Source of the DNA: Opitutaceae bacterium
GTDB lineage: Bacteria; Verrucomicrobiota; Verrucomicrobiia; Opitutales; Opitutaceae
Direction of reading: 5' to 3'
DNA length: 33,747 nt
Assembly: GCA_018402455.1 (NCBI GenBank)
Contig: JAGYIG010000036.1
Location: 1-33,747 of the forward strand
Part shown: positions 32,626-33,747 of the stretch, one piece after another
Numbering within the stretch: the stretch's first letter is position 1
Layout of the letters: each line of letters starts with the position of its first letter
Notes under the pieces: model-generated
Database searches by the model: none
Told to the model about the DNA's origin: nothing
Seen by the model: only the letters and a program-made list of their open reading frames with translations
Made by a program: the position numbers and the translations under genes

Positions 32626-33405
32626 TCAGAGCTTCAGTCGCAGTCCGTCGTAGGCCACGCGGACGGAGGGCGGCAACCCGGCCTCAACCTCGGCGTGATC
32701 GGTGAGATGGGTCAGGTGCGTCAGATACGAAAGGGGCGCGCCAATTTCAGCCGCCATAGCGGTCGCCTCGCCAATGGTCATGTGCGACGGGTGCGGCGTG
32801 GGCCGAAGCCCATCCAACACCACGACGTCCGAGCCCCGGGCGAGCTCCACGGCCGCGCTGGGGACGCGGCTGCAGTCCGTGTAATAGGTGAATTTTTTAC
32901 CCGAACTGCGTTCGGTGAACACCAACCCAAGCACGTTGATGCCGCCGTGCGGCAACAGGGTGGATTCGATCGTGCCCTGGGGCAGTTCGAGTTTCTCCGG
33001 CATGGGCTCCAATTTGAAGGCCGCATACCCCTTCACGATCGGACGCTCCAAAATCGCGTAGGGGTAGATCGCCAGCACCCGGCTGATCCCCTCGTCCGTG
33101 GAATAGACCTTGAGGGCTTCGCCGCCGTGCAAATCGCAAAAGCGGCGTAAATCATCCATCCCGGTGATGTGGTCGGCATGGCCATGCGAGAGGATAAAAA
33201 AATCGATCCAATCAATCCGCTCTTCCACACAACGCAGCCGAAACTCGGACGACGCATCCACCTGGATGTGCAGCCCATCCATCACCACATGAATACAGCA
33301 GCGGGAGCGCCGGTTGCGGGGATCCGCCGAGGTGCACACGGCGCAGTCACAGGCAATCATGGGAATGCCTTGCGAAGTGCCGGTGCCGAGAAAGATGACC
33401 TCCAT
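32626..33405 (-). CDS. PhnP-like metallo-beta-lactamase-fold phosphodiesterase
   Basis: This 259-residue MBL-fold protein has metal ligands H74-x-H76-x-D78-H79, then H153, D177 and a C-terminal histidine near 230-233 (T-H-L-T-H-L). The N-terminal G-T-G-T-S-Q-G-I-P and C19-x-C21-x2-C24 with R-R-S-R-C-C match PhnP, which opens the cyclic ribose phosphate made by C-P lyase. Similar proteins also occur outside phosphonate operons, so the substrate is uncertain. The ATG at 33405 is chosen over a TTG at 33417. It is divergent from the YdcF-like gene across 92 bases. Confidence 0.83.
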   Translation of the reverse strand: MEVIFLGTGTSQGIPMIACDCAVCTSADPRNRRSRCCIHVVMDGLHIQVDASSEFRLRCVEERIDWIDFFILSHGHADHITGMDDLRRFCDLHGGEALKVYSTDEGISRVLAIYPYAILERPIVKGYAAFKLEPMPEKLELPQGTIESTLLPHGGINVLGLVFTERSSGKKFTYYTDCSRVPSAAVELARGSDVVVLDGLRPTPHPSHMTIGEATAMAAEIGAPLSYLTHLTHLTDHAEVEAGLPPSVRVAYDGLRLKL

Positions 33406-33497
33406 CCGCGTAATCAACGAAACCTGATCGCCGCTGAAAAGCGTAACCTTTTCCGAACTCGCCGAAAAGCGCCGCCGCGCAGTAGCGTGTTGCTGCG

Positions 33498-33747
33498 ATG
33501 CCCTTGCCCGCCGCCCAAATCCTCTACGACTACCTCAGTCCGTCCGATGCACCGGACCTGCGTCCGGCGGATGTGATCATCGGGTTCGGGCATTTTGATC
33601 TTCGGATCGCCCACCAATGTGAAGCTTTGTGGCGGCGGGGGTTGGCGCCGCGCATCCTCTTTACCGGCGGCGTGGGCGCGGGTTCGGCCGATCTGGGCGA
33701 GCCCGAAGCCGAGGCCTTTGCCGCGACCCTCCGGAAAATCTGCCCGG
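33498..33747 (+). CDS. YdcF/DUF218-family protein (3' partial)
   Basis: The first 83 codons are seen before the window ends. The sequence A-D-V-I-I-G-F-G-H-F-D is followed by A-L-W-R-R-G-L-A-P-R-I-L-F-T-G-G-V-G-A-G, then E-P-E-A-E-A-F. This is the DUF218 fold of YdcF/ElyC-type proteins, some of which bind nucleotides or affect cell-envelope synthesis. No signal peptide or membrane helix is present, which favours the soluble YdcF form. It is divergent from the PhnP-like gene. Confidence 0.78.
   Translation, partial: MPLPAAQILYDYLSPSDAPDLRPADVIIGFGHFDLRIAHQCEALWRRGLAPRILFTGGVGAGSADLGEPEAEAFAATLRKICP

Noticed and set aside
33414..33617. Minus-strand 67-codon frame opposite the start of the YdcF-like gene
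   Set aside because: The plus strand carries a clear DUF218 signature; the minus frame is a shadow.

Overview
The window looks like a stretch of chromosome from a free-living, aerobic, GC-rich Gram-negative bacterium, most probably a verrucomicrobium of the Opitutaceae type. This is an inference from gene content: a solitary short type IV pilin-like protein of a form I associate with that group, LolCDE-type lipoprotein export, a caa3-type cytochrome c oxidase cluster, and intergenic palindromic repeats. No rRNA, tRNA, CRISPR array, insertion sequence or phage gene was recognised.

Layout. Bases 1-980 hold the C-terminal end of a filamentous-haemagglutinin/MBG-repeat surface protein, a decayed autotransporter-repeat gene directly coupled to it, and the first copy of a modular palindromic repeat. 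Bases 979-2682 carry a signal-peptide-bearing methyltransferase, a GNAT acetyltransferase and a pilin-like protein. Bases 2770-6342 carry, on the minus strand, lysS, a LolC/E-type permease and a LolD-type ATPase, with the second repeat copy overlapping the end of lolD. Bases 6439-9408 hold a MgtC/DUF4010 membrane protein and the lipoate genes lipB and lipA, which are separated by another palindromic repeat. Bases 9625-14839 hold a secreted GH5 glycosidase, a PhoD-like phosphatase, a short AMP nucleosidase, a PGPGW-type membrane protein, a PIN-toxin remnant and a secreted SMP-30-like propeller.

The core of the window (14910-28419) is the biogenesis and structural locus of a caa3-type A1 haem-copper oxidase. 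On the minus strand are an anchored double-HxHP protein and SCO1 with a CusF-like copper domain. On the plus strand are ctaA, ctaB and a DUF420 protein, which supply haem O/A and assembly functions. Then come coxB (CuA plus cytochrome c), coxA, coxC and coxD, a strong terminator, and ctaG. An azurin is divergent from coxB and could feed electrons to the enzyme. A minus-strand phosphonate/phosphite-type ABC transporter operon (phnD-phnC-phnE) sits between the haem genes and the structural genes, so it looks inserted into an otherwise coherent locus.

Bases 28462-33747 hold an SLC13-type permease with RCK_C domains, a stand-alone MEKHLA-domain protein, cysK, a truncated LysR-type regulator upstream of cysK, a PhnP-like metallo-beta-lactamase-fold hydrolase, and the start of a YdcF/DUF218 protein. 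The most interesting observations are the double-HxHP protein coupled to SCO1, an apparent two-helix insertion in CoxC, the phn operon inside the oxidase locus, and the modular repeat whose two parts are inverted relative to each other between copies. All identifications come from reading motifs. No database search was run.
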